This document shows, piece after piece, positions 43,782 through 51,943 of a stretch of 64,000 nucleotides of DNA. The DNA is taken from contig JAAEZA010000003.1 in assembly GCA_018223125.1 (NCBI GenBank), positions 60,325-124,324 of the forward strand, written 5' to 3'. Each line of letters starts with the position of its first letter. Position 1 is the first letter of the stretch. The DNA comes from Paracoccaceae bacterium. GTDB lineage: Bacteria > Pseudomonadota > Alphaproteobacteria > Rhodobacterales > Rhodobacteraceae. Under the pieces are notes generated by a model, which ran no database searches, was not told the DNA's origin, and was given only the letters and a program-made list of their open reading frames with translations. A program made the position numbers and the translations under genes.

Positions 43782-44767
43782 TCAGGCTTCAATAACAACC
43801 TTGCCGATTGCCTTGCCGCTGCTCAGGCGCGCGTATGCTGCACCGACTTCTTCAAGGGTGAAGCGGGGTGCGTCTACGATCGGTTTCAATGCGCCATTGT
43901 CTACAAGCCTCGCCAGTTCAGCAAGGATCGTACCATGTTCGGCGCGATCTTTGTCGTGCAGCATCGGGATAAGCATAAAGACAACATGCAGGGACGCGCC
44001 TTTCAGATGCGCGGGCGACAGGTCAAGCTCGGCCAGTGCCAAAGTGGTCGCCACATGCCCGTTCAGAGCAACAGCATTGAAAGAGTTCGTCAGGTTGGCG
44101 GCGCCCACAGTATCAAGGACGGCATCAAATCCGGCACCGTCGGTGTGTTTGGCTACATAATCCTCAACGGTTTCTGCTTTGAAGTCGATGGCCTCCGCCC
44201 CGAGTTCACGCACAACAGACAGCCGTTCTTTACCACCATCCGTGGCATAAACCTCTGCGCCGAACGCTTGTGCCAGTTGCACGCCAATATGCCCCACGCC
44301 ACCGGAACCGCCGTGCACCAGCACTTTTTGGCCTGTGGTCACACCGGCCCGTTTCAACCCCTCGTAAGCGGTGATCCCCACCAGCGGAATGGCGGCTGCT
44401 TCACGCATGGACAGGGATATTGGCTTCTTGGCAATCAGCCGCACGTCTGCGGGCATGTATTCAGCCAGAGCACCCTGAAGATCGGCAAGGCCGCCAGCGC
44501 AACCGTATACTTCGTCGCCCACGGCGAAACCTGTCACGCCTGCATCGATCTCTTCAATGGTACCGGCAAAATCCATGCCCAGAACAGCAGGTGCTTTCGG
44601 AGCGAACCCGAGGTCGGTTCCCATATTGCGGATCATGGTGTCGATTGTGTTTACGCTTGTTGCTTCAATACGCACGATCACCTGACCGGCGCCAGCTGTC
44701 GGCTTGGGCAGGTCAATCTGCGCGAAGGGGCTTCGGGGCCGTATTCGGAAAGAGCCATGGCTTTCAT
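43782..44767 (-). pseudogene. zinc-independent alcohol dehydrogenase/quinone oxidoreductase with a 5' frameshift
   Basis: The MDR-family enzyme (NADPH quinone oxidoreductase type) shows GQVIVRIEATSVNTIDTMIRN, VLGMDFAGTI, the nucleotide-binding VLVHGGSGGVGHIGVQLAQA and the end SSGKAIGKVVIEA. The natural start is ATG 44767, preceded by AAAGGAAC, and reads MKAMALSEYGPEAP. The continuation FAQIDLPKPTAGAG is only reached by adding one base at about 44727, in a C-rich run. Without it translation ends early, or starts from an unrelated in-frame codon. Either a real one-base deletion or a sequencing error explains this. The rest of the gene, its promoter motif and its terminator are intact. Confidence 0.85.
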
Positions 44768-44851
44768 CGGATGTTCCTTTCGATGTGTTGTGTCCCGTCT
44801 GACCTAACACGTTCGAATGTGGATATAATCAGGATACACTGGAGTACAGTA

Positions 44852-44871
44852 TTCGGTTTTCGTATATAATT
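44852..44871 (-). promoter_or_regulatory. shared 20-bp motif upstream of the quinone oxidoreductase
   Basis: TTCGGTTTTCGTATATAATT differs from the copy at 43632 at two adjacent bases only. It lies 85 bases upstream of the minus-strand start, in the 336-base divergent region shared with the acetoin-type dehydrogenase operon. Confidence 0.5.
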
Positions 44872-44936
44872 TAAGATACCTTCGTCTGCCTGACAAACTT
44901 CAGGACGCTGACCAGACAGGCATTTTTTCAAGACGG

Positions 44937-44987
44937 ACTGTCTCGCAAGGGGCAAAACTGTCTCAAACTGTCTCATGTCGGGACAGT
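44937..44987 (+). promoter_or_regulatory. ACTGTCTC repeat array upstream of the E1 alpha gene
   Basis: ACTGTCTC occurs as direct copies at 44937, 44957 and 44967, with an inverted near-copy GGGACAGT at 44980-44987. The last two form an inverted repeat with AAACTGTC and GACAGTTT arms. Direct copies are 20 and 10 bases apart, so they face one side of the helix. The array lies 117-167 bases before the first gene of the dehydrogenase operon, as expected for upstream activator sites. The AcoR-like protein at 49188-51050 is the obvious candidate. The rest of the 44768-45103 gap shows no gene. Confidence 0.6.
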
Positions 44988-45103
44988 TTTTGAAGTCACA
45001 CGGCTATCCGGCAAAAGCCGAGTTGTTTTGGTGGCGGTCCGGCGCAACGCTTCTTCCAGTGTTTCTGGCGGCGAGCATGCCGTTCACATGGGAGGAGGAA
45101 TTC

Positions 45104-46093
45104 ATGTCACCAACACGCGAAGACCAGCATTGGATGTATCGTAACATGGTCACGAGCCGCCGGTTCGAAGAGGCCATTGCAAAGATCTATTTCGAGGGCA
45201 AATCGCCTGCCTTCAACATGGCCAACGGGCCAATTCCGGGCGAAATGCACTTGTCCGACGGACAGGAGCCGGTGGCGGTGGGGGTCTGTGCGCACCTGAC
45301 TCCCGAGGATGTGGTCACAGCCACCCACCGCCCGCATCATCAGGCCATCGCAAAGGGCGTTGATCTGGTCAAGATGGCCGCCGAGATTTTTGGCAAGGCA
45401 ACAGGGCTGTCCGGCGGACGCGGCGGGCATATGCATATTTTTGATGCCGATGTGAACTTTGCCTGTTCCGGGATCATCGCCCAAGGCATGGGGCCTGCCG
45501 TGGGTGCGGCCCTGTCGCGCAAGATGCAGGGCAAATCCGGTGTGGCTGTTGCCTTTGTCGGTGAGGGTGCTGTCAATCAGGGTGGCTGGCACGAGGCAAT
45601 GAACCTCGCCGCGGTATGGAACCTGCCGTTTATTTGCGTGATCGAGGATAACGCATGGGGCATTTCAGTGTCCAAGGAGACCTCCAGCGCGGTGGCGAAT
45701 AACACAGACCGCGCAGCCGCTTACGGTATTCCGGGCAAGCGGATCGAGGGCAACGATCCTTATGCGATCCACGAGGCCGCCGGCGAGGCGATTGCCCGCG
45801 CCCGTGCCGGCAACGGACCGTCCCTGATCGAAGTAGAGACCTATCGCCTTGCCGGTCACTTCATGGGGGATGCCGAAGGCTATCGCCCCGAGGGGGAGAA
45901 AGACGCGCTGTTTAAAAAAGACCCGATCCCGAAAATGCGGGCGCGCATGATCGGGGATGGCATGGCCAGTGAAGAAGAACTCGACCGGATCGAAGCCGAA
46001 GCTACAGCCCGTGTGGACGCCGCGATCAAATTTGCCCGCGAGAGCGATGATGCAGCCCCCGAAGACGCGCTGACGCGTGTGTTCGCGGCCTGA
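45104..46093 (+). CDS. acoA: acetoin/2-oxoacid dehydrogenase E1 component, alpha subunit
   Basis: The 330-residue TPP-dependent E1 alpha has the TPP-binding motif VAFVGEGAVNQGGWHEAMNLAAVWNLPFICVIEDN (about residue 150) and the GRGGHMHIFDADVNFACSGIIAQGMGPAVGAAL block. The regulatory loop TYRLAGHFMGDAEGYR is also present. GGAGGAGG marks ATG 45104; an earlier in-frame start is not needed. It forms the decarboxylating E1 heterotetramer with the next gene. Acetoin is suggested by the AcoR-type regulator nearby; pyruvate or a branched 2-oxoacid cannot be excluded. Confidence 0.9.
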   Translation: MSPTREDQHWMYRNMVTSRRFEEAIAKIYFEGKSPAFNMANGPIPGEMHLSDGQEPVAVGVCAHLTPEDVVTATHRPHHQAIAKGVDLVKMAAEIFGKATGLSGGRGGHMHIFDADVNFACSGIIAQGMGPAVGAALSRKMQGKSGVAVAFVGEGAVNQGGWHEAMNLAAVWNLPFICVIEDNAWGISVSKETSSAVANNTDRAAAYGIPGKRIEGNDPYAIHEAAGEAIARARAGNGPSLIEVETYRLAGHFMGDAEGYRPEGEKDALFKKDPIPKMRARMIGDGMASEEELDRIEAEATARVDAAIKFARESDDAAPEDALTRVFAA

Positions 46094-46108
46094 TTGGGAG
46101 GAAAGAAA

Positions 46109-47128
46109 ATGACCAAATCAAACGAGAGAAAACTGACCATCGCCCGTGCCATGGCAGAAGCAACGGCCCAAGAGATGCGGATCGACCCGAAGGTCTTTGT
46201 TATGGGAGAGGATATCGGACCTTTGGGGGGTGTTTACGGCAATACCCGCGGGTTGATTGAAGAATTCGGGGCCGAACGTATCCGCGATACGCCGATTTCC
46301 GAAACCGCCTTTATCGGAGCTGCCGTCGGGGCGGCCCAGGACGGAATGCGGCCCGTGGTGGAACTGATGTTCGTGGATTTCTTCGGCGTCTGTTTCGATG
46401 CGATTTACAATCTGATGGCAAAGAACACCTATTTTTCCGGTGGTAAGTTCAAGGTTCCGATGGTGCTGATGACCTCTACCGGCGGCGGGTATTCCGACGG
46501 GGGGCAACACTCGCAATGTCTTTATGGTACATTCGCCCACCTGCCCGGAATGAAGGTGGTGGCACCGTCCAACGCCTATGACGCCAAAGGGCTGATGACC
46601 GCCGCCATGCGCGATGATTCACCTGTTGTTTACATGTATCACAAGGGCCTTCAGGGGATGGGCTGGCTTGGGACCGAGGCAGGCGCCACCGTGCATGTCC
46701 CCGAAGAAAGCTACACCCTTGAAATCGGCAAGGCCAAAGTTGTGCGCGAGGGCAAGGACGTGTCGATAGTGAGCGTCGGAATGGGTGTTCACAACGCGCT
46801 GAAGGCGGCAAAGACGTTGGAAGCGCAAGGGGTCAGCGCCGAGGTTGTCGATCTCGTTAGTCTTGTGCCGCTGGACCGCGAGACGATCCGCGCCAGCGTA
46901 GCCAAGACCGGCAGACTGATCGTCGTGGATGAGGACTACATGAGCTACGGCCTGTCCGGAGAGATCGTTGCCAGCGTTACAGAGCATGACATCTCGGTCC
47001 TTAAATCCGCGCCCAAACGGGTGGCCTTCCCTGACGTGCCAATCCCCTTTGCGCGGGTGATGGAGCAGTACTGCCTGCCCAATCCCGACAAGATTGTCGC
47101 CGCGTGGGACGAAATGAAAGCGGCCTAA
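46109..47128 (+). CDS. acoB: acetoin/2-oxoacid dehydrogenase E1 component, beta subunit
   Basis: The 339-residue E1 beta shows the family blocks VFVMGEDIGPLGGVYGNTRGLIEEFG, RIRDTPISETAFIGAAVGAAQDGMRPVVELMFVDFFGVCFDAIYN and LIVVDEDYMSYGLSGEIVASV. GGGAGG precedes ATG 46109, 15 bases after acoA. It completes the TPP site with the alpha subunit. A hairpin separates it from the lipoyl-protein gene. Confidence 0.93.
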   Translation: MTKSNERKLTIARAMAEATAQEMRIDPKVFVMGEDIGPLGGVYGNTRGLIEEFGAERIRDTPISETAFIGAAVGAAQDGMRPVVELMFVDFFGVCFDAIYNLMAKNTYFSGGKFKVPMVLMTSTGGGYSDGGQHSQCLYGTFAHLPGMKVVAPSNAYDAKGLMTAAMRDDSPVVYMYHKGLQGMGWLGTEAGATVHVPEESYTLEIGKAKVVREGKDVSIVSVGMGVHNALKAAKTLEAQGVSAEVVDLVSLVPLDRETIRASVAKTGRLIVVDEDYMSYGLSGEIVASVTEHDISVLKSAPKRVAFPDVPIPFARVMEQYCLPNPDKIVAAWDEMKAA

Positions 47129-47158
47129 GCCGTACACCGACCAGAACTTCAACAAAAA

Positions 47159-47181
47159 CGGGGGCGCGGACGGCGTCCCCG
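47159..47181 (+). other. intercistronic RNA hairpin before the lipoyl-domain gene
   Basis: CGGGGGCGC pairs with GCGTCCCCG (nine pairs, one wobble) around GGACG. It lies in the 71 bases between the E1 beta stop and the lipoyl-domain gene. No T-run follows; a role in mRNA stability or in setting subunit ratios is possible. Confidence 0.45.
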
Positions 47182-47199
47182 CACGGGAAAGGACACCCA

Positions 47200-47433
47200 A
47201 TGGCAACCGATATTGTAATACCATCCGATCTCTGGGACGAGGACGAGGAAACCGTTATCACCGGCTGGCTGGCAGATGACGGGGCAAGCGTCGAGGAAGG
47301 CGCGCTCGTGGCAGAGATCATGACGGCCAAGGTACAGTATGAAATCAACGCACCGGCCTCTGGCACCCTGCGCATCAAGGAAGAAGCCGACGCGGTTGTG
47401 CCCAAAGGCGCTGTGATCGGAACAATCGAATGA
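47200..47433 (+). CDS. stand-alone lipoyl-domain protein
   Basis: The 77-residue protein is a single biotinyl/lipoyl domain: the first strand VIPSDLWDEDEETVITGWLADDGASVEEG, the lipoyl-Lys hairpin AEIMTAKVQYEINAP and the closing strands SGTLRIKEEADAVVPKGAVIGTIE. The modified Lys would be that of TAKV. AAAGGA precedes ATG 47200. In usual 2-oxoacid dehydrogenases this domain is the N-terminus of E2; here it is a separate protein, overlapping the E2 core gene by 4 bases. It probably works as a diffusible swinging carrier between E1, E2 and E3. Confidence 0.9.
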   Translation: MATDIVIPSDLWDEDEETVITGWLADDGASVEEGALVAEIMTAKVQYEINAPASGTLRIKEEADAVVPKGAVIGTIE

Positions 47434-48101
47434 CCAAGGTCATTCCCCTGAAAGGCGTGCGCGGCATGATCGCGGACGCCATGGTCAAAAGCCTTGCGAC
47501 CGGTGCGCAGCTGACCCATCACGGCAGCGCCGATGCCACCGCGTTACTGGCAGAAAAAGCGCGTCTTGGCACGGCAGGCACCAAGGTTTCGGTCGAGGAT
47601 CTTTTGATGCTGGCCTTGGTGCGGGCGCTGAAAAAACATCCCGAGGCAAATGGCCGTGTCGATGGCCGCGAGGTGCATTTGTCAGATACGGTTGATCTGT
47701 CGGTCGCCATTGCCCTGCCCGGAAATTTGCTGGTGGCTCCGGCCATGACCGGGGCGGATGCAATGGACGTCAGCGCCCTTCGCGCGGCGCGTCAGGATCT
47801 CGCGGCCCGCGCCCGTATCAACAAGCTGACGGTGACCGAAATGACGGGCGGGACATTTACCGTCTCGAACCTTGGTCTTACACGGGTTGAACACTTCACG
47901 CCGATTATCAACGCATCACAAATCTGCATTCTTGGCATTGGTTGCATGACCGACCGTGCCATGCGCAGTGCGGAGGGCGGCATCGAACTGCGCCCCCATG
48001 TGGGCCTGTCGCTGACCTTTGACCATCGCGCATTGGATGGCGCACCGGCAGGCGATCTTCTGACGACAATCTGCGAAGAAATTGAAGGGATGCAGGCGTG
48101 A
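47430..48101 (+). CDS. 2-oxoacid dehydrogenase acyltransferase catalytic core (E2 without lipoyl domain)
   Basis: The 223-residue protein is just the E2 catalytic domain. It starts MTKVIPLKGVRGMIADAMVKSL, as the core begins in full-length E2, and ends with the active-site motif LSLTFDHRALDGAPAGDLL (HxxxDG). TFTVSNLGLTRVEHFTPIIN is also typical. There is no lipoyl domain and no peripheral E3-binding domain. It overlaps the lipoyl-protein gene and the ligase gene by 4 bases each. It transfers the acyl group to CoA. Confidence 0.92.
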   Translation: MTKVIPLKGVRGMIADAMVKSLATGAQLTHHGSADATALLAEKARLGTAGTKVSVEDLLMLALVRALKKHPEANGRVDGREVHLSDTVDLSVAIALPGNLLVAPAMTGADAMDVSALRAARQDLAARARINKLTVTEMTGGTFTVSNLGLTRVEHFTPIINASQICILGIGCMTDRAMRSAEGGIELRPHVGLSLTFDHRALDGAPAGDLLTTICEEIEGMQA

Positions 48102-48796
48102 ACAGCGCCTTCACCCCTGTGGACAGCGCCGCCGACGGGCTGGCACTTGAGGCAGCGGCTTTTGCCGCAGATGGTCCGGTGATCCGTCTGTGGACGCCGC
48201 GCCGCCGCGCGCTCGTCTGTCCGGCAAACCTGCGGCGCTCAGAGGGATTTGACAAAGCACGGCACAGGTCCGCTGCCAACGGATGGCCGGTTTATCTGCG
48301 CCCCACAGGGGGCGGAGCCGTGCCGCAGGGACCGGGTGTATTGAACCTTGCGCTGGCTTTTACCGCAGACAGGACATTCACGATAGAAGACGGATACCGT
48401 CTGATCACGCGGGTGATTTGCGATGCGATACCTGCCGGATGGTCAAGCGGCGCGACACCCTACAGCTTTTGCGATGGCGCGTGGAACATGTCCCTGACGG
48501 ATCGCAAGGTGGTGGGCACTGCACAACGTATCCGCCCGATTGGCGGCGGGCGGCGGCGCATTCTGGCCCATGCGCTGATCTTGGTCGAAGGCGATATTCC
48601 TGCCGGTGCTGCGGCGGTGGGGGCATTCCATCGCGACCTCGGGCTCAGTCCGGTCAAAGCCGAAGTACATACAACACTGGAAACAGCCCTTCCGACACCG
48701 CCCGCTCCGGTGAAATCACTGGCTGCTTCCCTTTACATTGCAGCGCGGCGCGAAGTCATCCGCGTTACCCCGCATTCCGGTAGCCTTGCTGCCTGA
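48098..48796 (+). CDS. lipoate-protein ligase-like (BPL/LplA family) protein
   Basis: The 232-residue protein has the LplA/LipB/BirA fold landmarks: substrate loop LRPTGGGAVPQGPGVLNLALAF, which corresponds to R-R-x-x-G-G-G-x-V-x-H-D, and the Lys motif DRKVVGTAQRIRPIGGGRRRILAHALI. It lacks an obvious C-terminal accessory domain. Its place at the end of the dehydrogenase operon, with a 4-base overlap, suggests that it lipoylates the free lipoyl-domain protein. An octanoyltransferase role is an alternative. Confidence 0.85.
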   Translation: MNSAFTPVDSAADGLALEAAAFAADGPVIRLWTPRRRALVCPANLRRSEGFDKARHRSAANGWPVYLRPTGGGAVPQGPGVLNLALAFTADRTFTIEDGYRLITRVICDAIPAGWSSGATPYSFCDGAWNMSLTDRKVVGTAQRIRPIGGGRRRILAHALILVEGDIPAGAAAVGAFHRDLGLSPVKAEVHTTLETALPTPPAPVKSLAASLYIAARREVIRVTPHSGSLAA

Positions 48797-48852
48797 AGCC
48801 GAACTCGTGTGACACACACGGACACTATAGACCAATCAGGAGGAACACACCC

Positions 48853-49155
48853 ATGACTGCATATTCCATTCTCGCGGTAACACCGACGTCCGAAGACTGG
48901 ATTCCCACCTATATCGAGCCTGTGGGCAAGATCATTGAAAAACACGGTGGCCGGTATATTGCCCGCACCACCAGTCACGAACAGCTTGAAGGGGCCGACC
49001 AACCCGCAGCGCTGCGGGTCATTCTGGAGTGGCCGGATGCAGACGCCGCGCGCAATTTCGTGAATGATCCTGAATATGCGCCCTTTCTCAAAGCCCGCAC
49101 CGAGGGTTCGACCAGTTTTCACTTTGTCGTTGACGGAAAGGACGATCTGACCTGA
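48853..49155 (+). CDS. DUF1330 family protein
   Basis: A 100-residue ferredoxin-like-fold protein. It starts MTAYSILAVTPTSEDWIPTYIEPVGKIIEKHGGRYIARTTSHEQLEG and contains VILEWPDADAARNFVNDPEYAPFLKAR, the DUF1330 pattern of an aromatic strand followed by the helix D-A-x-x-x-x-x-x-S/D-P-x-Y. AGGAGG precedes the start. It follows the lipoate ligase gene by 56 bases on the same strand. Function unknown. Confidence 0.88.
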   Translation: MTAYSILAVTPTSEDWIPTYIEPVGKIIEKHGGRYIARTTSHEQLEGADQPAALRVILEWPDADAARNFVNDPEYAPFLKARTEGSTSFHFVVDGKDDLT

Positions 49156-49187
49156 TCAAGCAGGGCAGGGCAGGGGACCGGTCCGGT

Positions 49188-51050
49188 TCAGGCCGGTCGC
49201 CTGATCTTGTAGGTTTTGAGTTTCCGGTTAAGCGTCGCCCGTCCCATGCCAAGCACGCGGGCGGCTGCGCTGACGTTCCAGCGATTGCCGGCCAAAGCGT
49301 CAAGGATCATAGTCCGTTCATCGTAAACAGGTACAGGTGACATTGACCTTGCCGGAGTGGCGTTTGCGGGTCCGGACAGGGGGGCAAAACCCCCGGCCTG
49401 CTGTAAATCAAGCAGGGTGATCCGGCTGTTCTGACAGGACATCAAGGCATTCTGGAGAATACCGCGCAATTCGCGCACATTGCCGTGAAATGGAAGGCTG
49501 CAGAGGGCTTCCTTGGCCTCTTCACTCAGTTCAATAGTCCGCCCCGTGATCTGTGCACAAACCGCCTGCGCCAACACCTCGGGATGCTCTCTTTGCCGAA
49601 GGGGTGGCAGAACGATCCTTGCGGCTGTCAAAAGATAATAGAGATCATCCCTAAAACGGCCGCTGTAAACAGCTTCAATCAAAGGTTTGCGACAGGTGGA
49701 CACAATGCGCAGGCGGCGCTCGGACGGTAGCGCCCCCTGACGCAGCCGTTCTTCTTCCTGTGCGTCCAGAAAGCGCCGGATTTCTGCTTGGGCGGAACCG
49801 GAGAGTTCATCCACATTGTCTAAAACCAGCGCCGCACCGCCGTTTTCGGCAAGGGGGAGTGTTGAAAGGACACGCGCCTGTTCCAGAAGCCTGCGCAAGT
49901 GGTCTTTGTCGGCTTCACTGTCACCAAGGGTTGCACAATCAAGATCGAACACTGCGGCACCCTGCGCATGTTTATCCAGCAGGGCCGCAACAAGTGCAGA
50001 TTTTCCGGTGCCTGTTTCACCTTCCAGATGAAGCACCGCGGCGTTCGCAAACACCTCTTGTGCATGACGGCAGGCCGCTGCCATGCTGCGGCTTCCGGTG
50101 GCCAGTTGCTGCAAGGACGGGGGCAGCCGCCGCTGTCGTGGCACGTTGTCAGCAACGGGGCGGGCGGGGCGTTTCGGCCCTCCGGCGCCAGGTAACGTCA
50201 CCGACAGGTTCAATGCAGCGCCCCTGTTGTCAGGCATCGAAAGCACCCGTTCGGGCACCTTGACCAGCATACCGCTATCCACGTTAAAGACAGCTTCAAA
50301 GGACTGCCCGATTAAGTTTTGCGTGGTCCCGTTTCCAAGAAAGTTGCCAATCGTGGAGGTCGCGCCAAGAACCACGCCGGCGTCGTCGACCGCAACCAGA
50401 GCATCGTCGGAAAGCACGTTCCGGCTTCCGCTGCGTGATACTGTGACCAGCATTGCCTCGTTAAATTCTCTCTCGAACAGGTTTCTCTGGATGCGATTTG
50501 CGGTTTTTTCCAGCAGTTGCTGGCTGAACATATAGTCCGCGCGATGGCCCCGATCGACAGACACCAGATTGATCGCGCCGATCACAACGCCATTGGCATC
50601 CAGCATCGGCACGCCGGTACAGGCAAACCTTTTCAGCTTTGTAAAAAAGTGATCCGCCCCGCGCACAGTAAAGGCCTGACCGGTTTGAAGAGCCATGGCA
50701 ACGCCGTTTGTTCCGGCCACTTTCTCGTTCCAGCAGGAGCCAAGGGTGATGCCGTTCCAACCGTCAAGAGAACCGCCGGACCCGCTGTGTTCAAGCCGAA
50801 CCAAAACACCGTCCGCATCTGTCACCACCAGACAATGCCCGATTTCCCCTGCCACTGACGCAAGGCTCTGGAAGAAACCCTGCCGTCCGCCCGTCCGCTC
50901 TACGATTTGTTCGAGTCTGGGGGTAACTTCGGAAGTTTGCAGGCGAAGGATAGGCCGACCTGTGTCCGACAGCAGTTTATACTGCCGCGCGCATCGATCC
51001 CAGGACGCTGCAATCGCATCCTTCGGGTTCGAAGTTCCGAAACCTCCCAT
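49188..51050 (-). CDS. acoR: AcoR-like AAA+ transcriptional activator lacking the GAFTGA loop
   Basis: A 620-residue regulator with a GAF-type sensor (about 60-190; WNGITLGSCWNEKVAGTNGVAMAL is the AcoR signature) and a PAS-like segment (about 210-280). An AAA+ domain follows with Walker A GETGTGKS (about 345), Walker B AALVLDNVDEL and arginine-finger region GRFRDDLYYLL. The C-terminal Fis-type HTH is WNVSAAARVLGMGRATLNRKLKTYKI. Between Walker A and B, where sigma-54 activators carry ESELFGY and GAFTGA, it reads CATLGDSEADKDHLRRLLEQ. The sigma-54 contact loop is therefore missing. AGGAGG precedes the start. It is convergent with the dehydrogenase operon and likely binds the ACTGTCTC array. Confidence 0.9.
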   Translation of the reverse strand: MGGFGTSNPKDAIAASWDRCARQYKLLSDTGRPILRLQTSEVTPRLEQIVERTGGRQGFFQSLASVAGEIGHCLVVTDADGVLVRLEHSGSGGSLDGWNGITLGSCWNEKVAGTNGVAMALQTGQAFTVRGADHFFTKLKRFACTGVPMLDANGVVIGAINLVSVDRGHRADYMFSQQLLEKTANRIQRNLFEREFNEAMLVTVSRSGSRNVLSDDALVAVDDAGVVLGATSTIGNFLGNGTTQNLIGQSFEAVFNVDSGMLVKVPERVLSMPDNRGAALNLSVTLPGAGGPKRPARPVADNVPRQRRLPPSLQQLATGSRSMAAACRHAQEVFANAAVLHLEGETGTGKSALVAALLDKHAQGAAVFDLDCATLGDSEADKDHLRRLLEQARVLSTLPLAENGGAALVLDNVDELSGSAQAEIRRFLDAQEEERLRQGALPSERRLRIVSTCRKPLIEAVYSGRFRDDLYYLLTAARIVLPPLRQREHPEVLAQAVCAQITGRTIELSEEAKEALCSLPFHGNVRELRGILQNALMSCQNSRITLLDLQQAGGFAPLSGPANATPARSMSPVPVYDERTMILDALAGNRWNVSAAARVLGMGRATLNRKLKTYKIRRPA

Positions 51051-51116
51051 CCGTTCTCCTCCTGCTTTATATGCTATCGCCTGATCTCCCGATTGGTAAA
51101 GCTTTTTTAACTCCCG

Positions 51117-51899
51117 CTAGGTGCCAGCCAGTTCACGGATAGTTGCCATGACCTGTTCCACCTGACTCGGGTCGCGGGCCGCTGCGTGGGGCAGTGCAAA
51201 GCGGCCTGAATCGTTGTCGAAATAGTGGCCCGACGCCTCGGCAAATTCAGTGCACAGGGCGGCGCGGCGCAGAATATCCGCGCCGATCTCTAGGTCGTTG
51301 CCTGAGATGCCATAGGATTCCTTCACCATCTTTGAAGCCAGTAACGACCCCGGATTGACCGCAACAAAAACCGGCCCTTGAGGATGGGTTTTTGCCAGTT
51401 CCTGCGTCCAGATCGTCAGGGCCAGCTTGCTTTGCGCATAAGCGCTGGAATGGCCCAGCCCGACGGTTCCGCGCAGCGCCTCCACATCCACAGGGGCTTG
51501 CGCCGCCGAGGACAGGTTTACCACCCGTCCGTCTTTGGGAATAATCGGCAGCAGCCCTTGCGTCAGTATCCATGGTGCAATCGTGTTGACCATAAAACGC
51601 AGGTCCAGTCCGGTGTCGGTCCGTGTTTCGGGTGTTTTGAACACACCTGCGTTATTGACCAGCACGTCAAGGCGGTCATGTTTGGCAAGAACTGCCTTGA
51701 TCAGGGTTTGAACCTCTTCCGGCCGGGAAAGGTCGGCGCGGTAGGTCTCGGGGTTGCCTCCAACCTGCTGTGCGGCAGCCTGCAGTTTATCAGTGCTGCG
51801 CCCGTGTAAAAGAAGGGTGTGCCCTTGGGCCGCCAAAGTCCGCGCGGTCAACAACCCGATCCCGTCGGTTGCGCCGGTGATAAGAATGATCTTGGTCAC
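51117..51899 (-). CDS. short-chain dehydrogenase/reductase (SDR)
   Basis: A 260-residue NAD(P)-dependent oxidoreductase with the cofactor motif ITGATDGIGLLTARTLA, the structural motif VLVNNAGVF, and the active-site Y-x-x-x-K in HSSAYAQSKLAL. AAAAGGAG precedes the ATG. It follows the CmcJ/NvfI-type gene by 44 bases on the same strand, so they were probably co-transcribed. The C-terminal region resembles retinol-dehydrogenase-like SDRs; substrate unknown. Confidence 0.92.
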   Translation of the reverse strand: MTKIILITGATDGIGLLTARTLAAQGHTLLLHGRSTDKLQAAAQQVGGNPETYRADLSRPEEVQTLIKAVLAKHDRLDVLVNNAGVFKTPETRTDTGLDLRFMVNTIAPWILTQGLLPIIPKDGRVVNLSSAAQAPVDVEALRGTVGLGHSSAYAQSKLALTIWTQELAKTHPQGPVFVAVNPGSLLASKMVKESYGISGNDLEIGADILRRAALCTEFAEASGHYFDNDSGRFALPHAAARDPSQVEQVMATIRELAGT

Positions 51900-51943
51900 A
51901 TGTTCTTCTCCTTTTGGTTCAAGGCGGCGCGTAGAGGCCGATG

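Noticed and set aside
45067..45082. TGGCGG followed ten bases later by GC, a possible sigma-54 -24/-12 promoter
   Set aside because: Only the GG and GC spacing fits; the rest of the consensus is absent, and the regulator lacks the GAFTGA loop.
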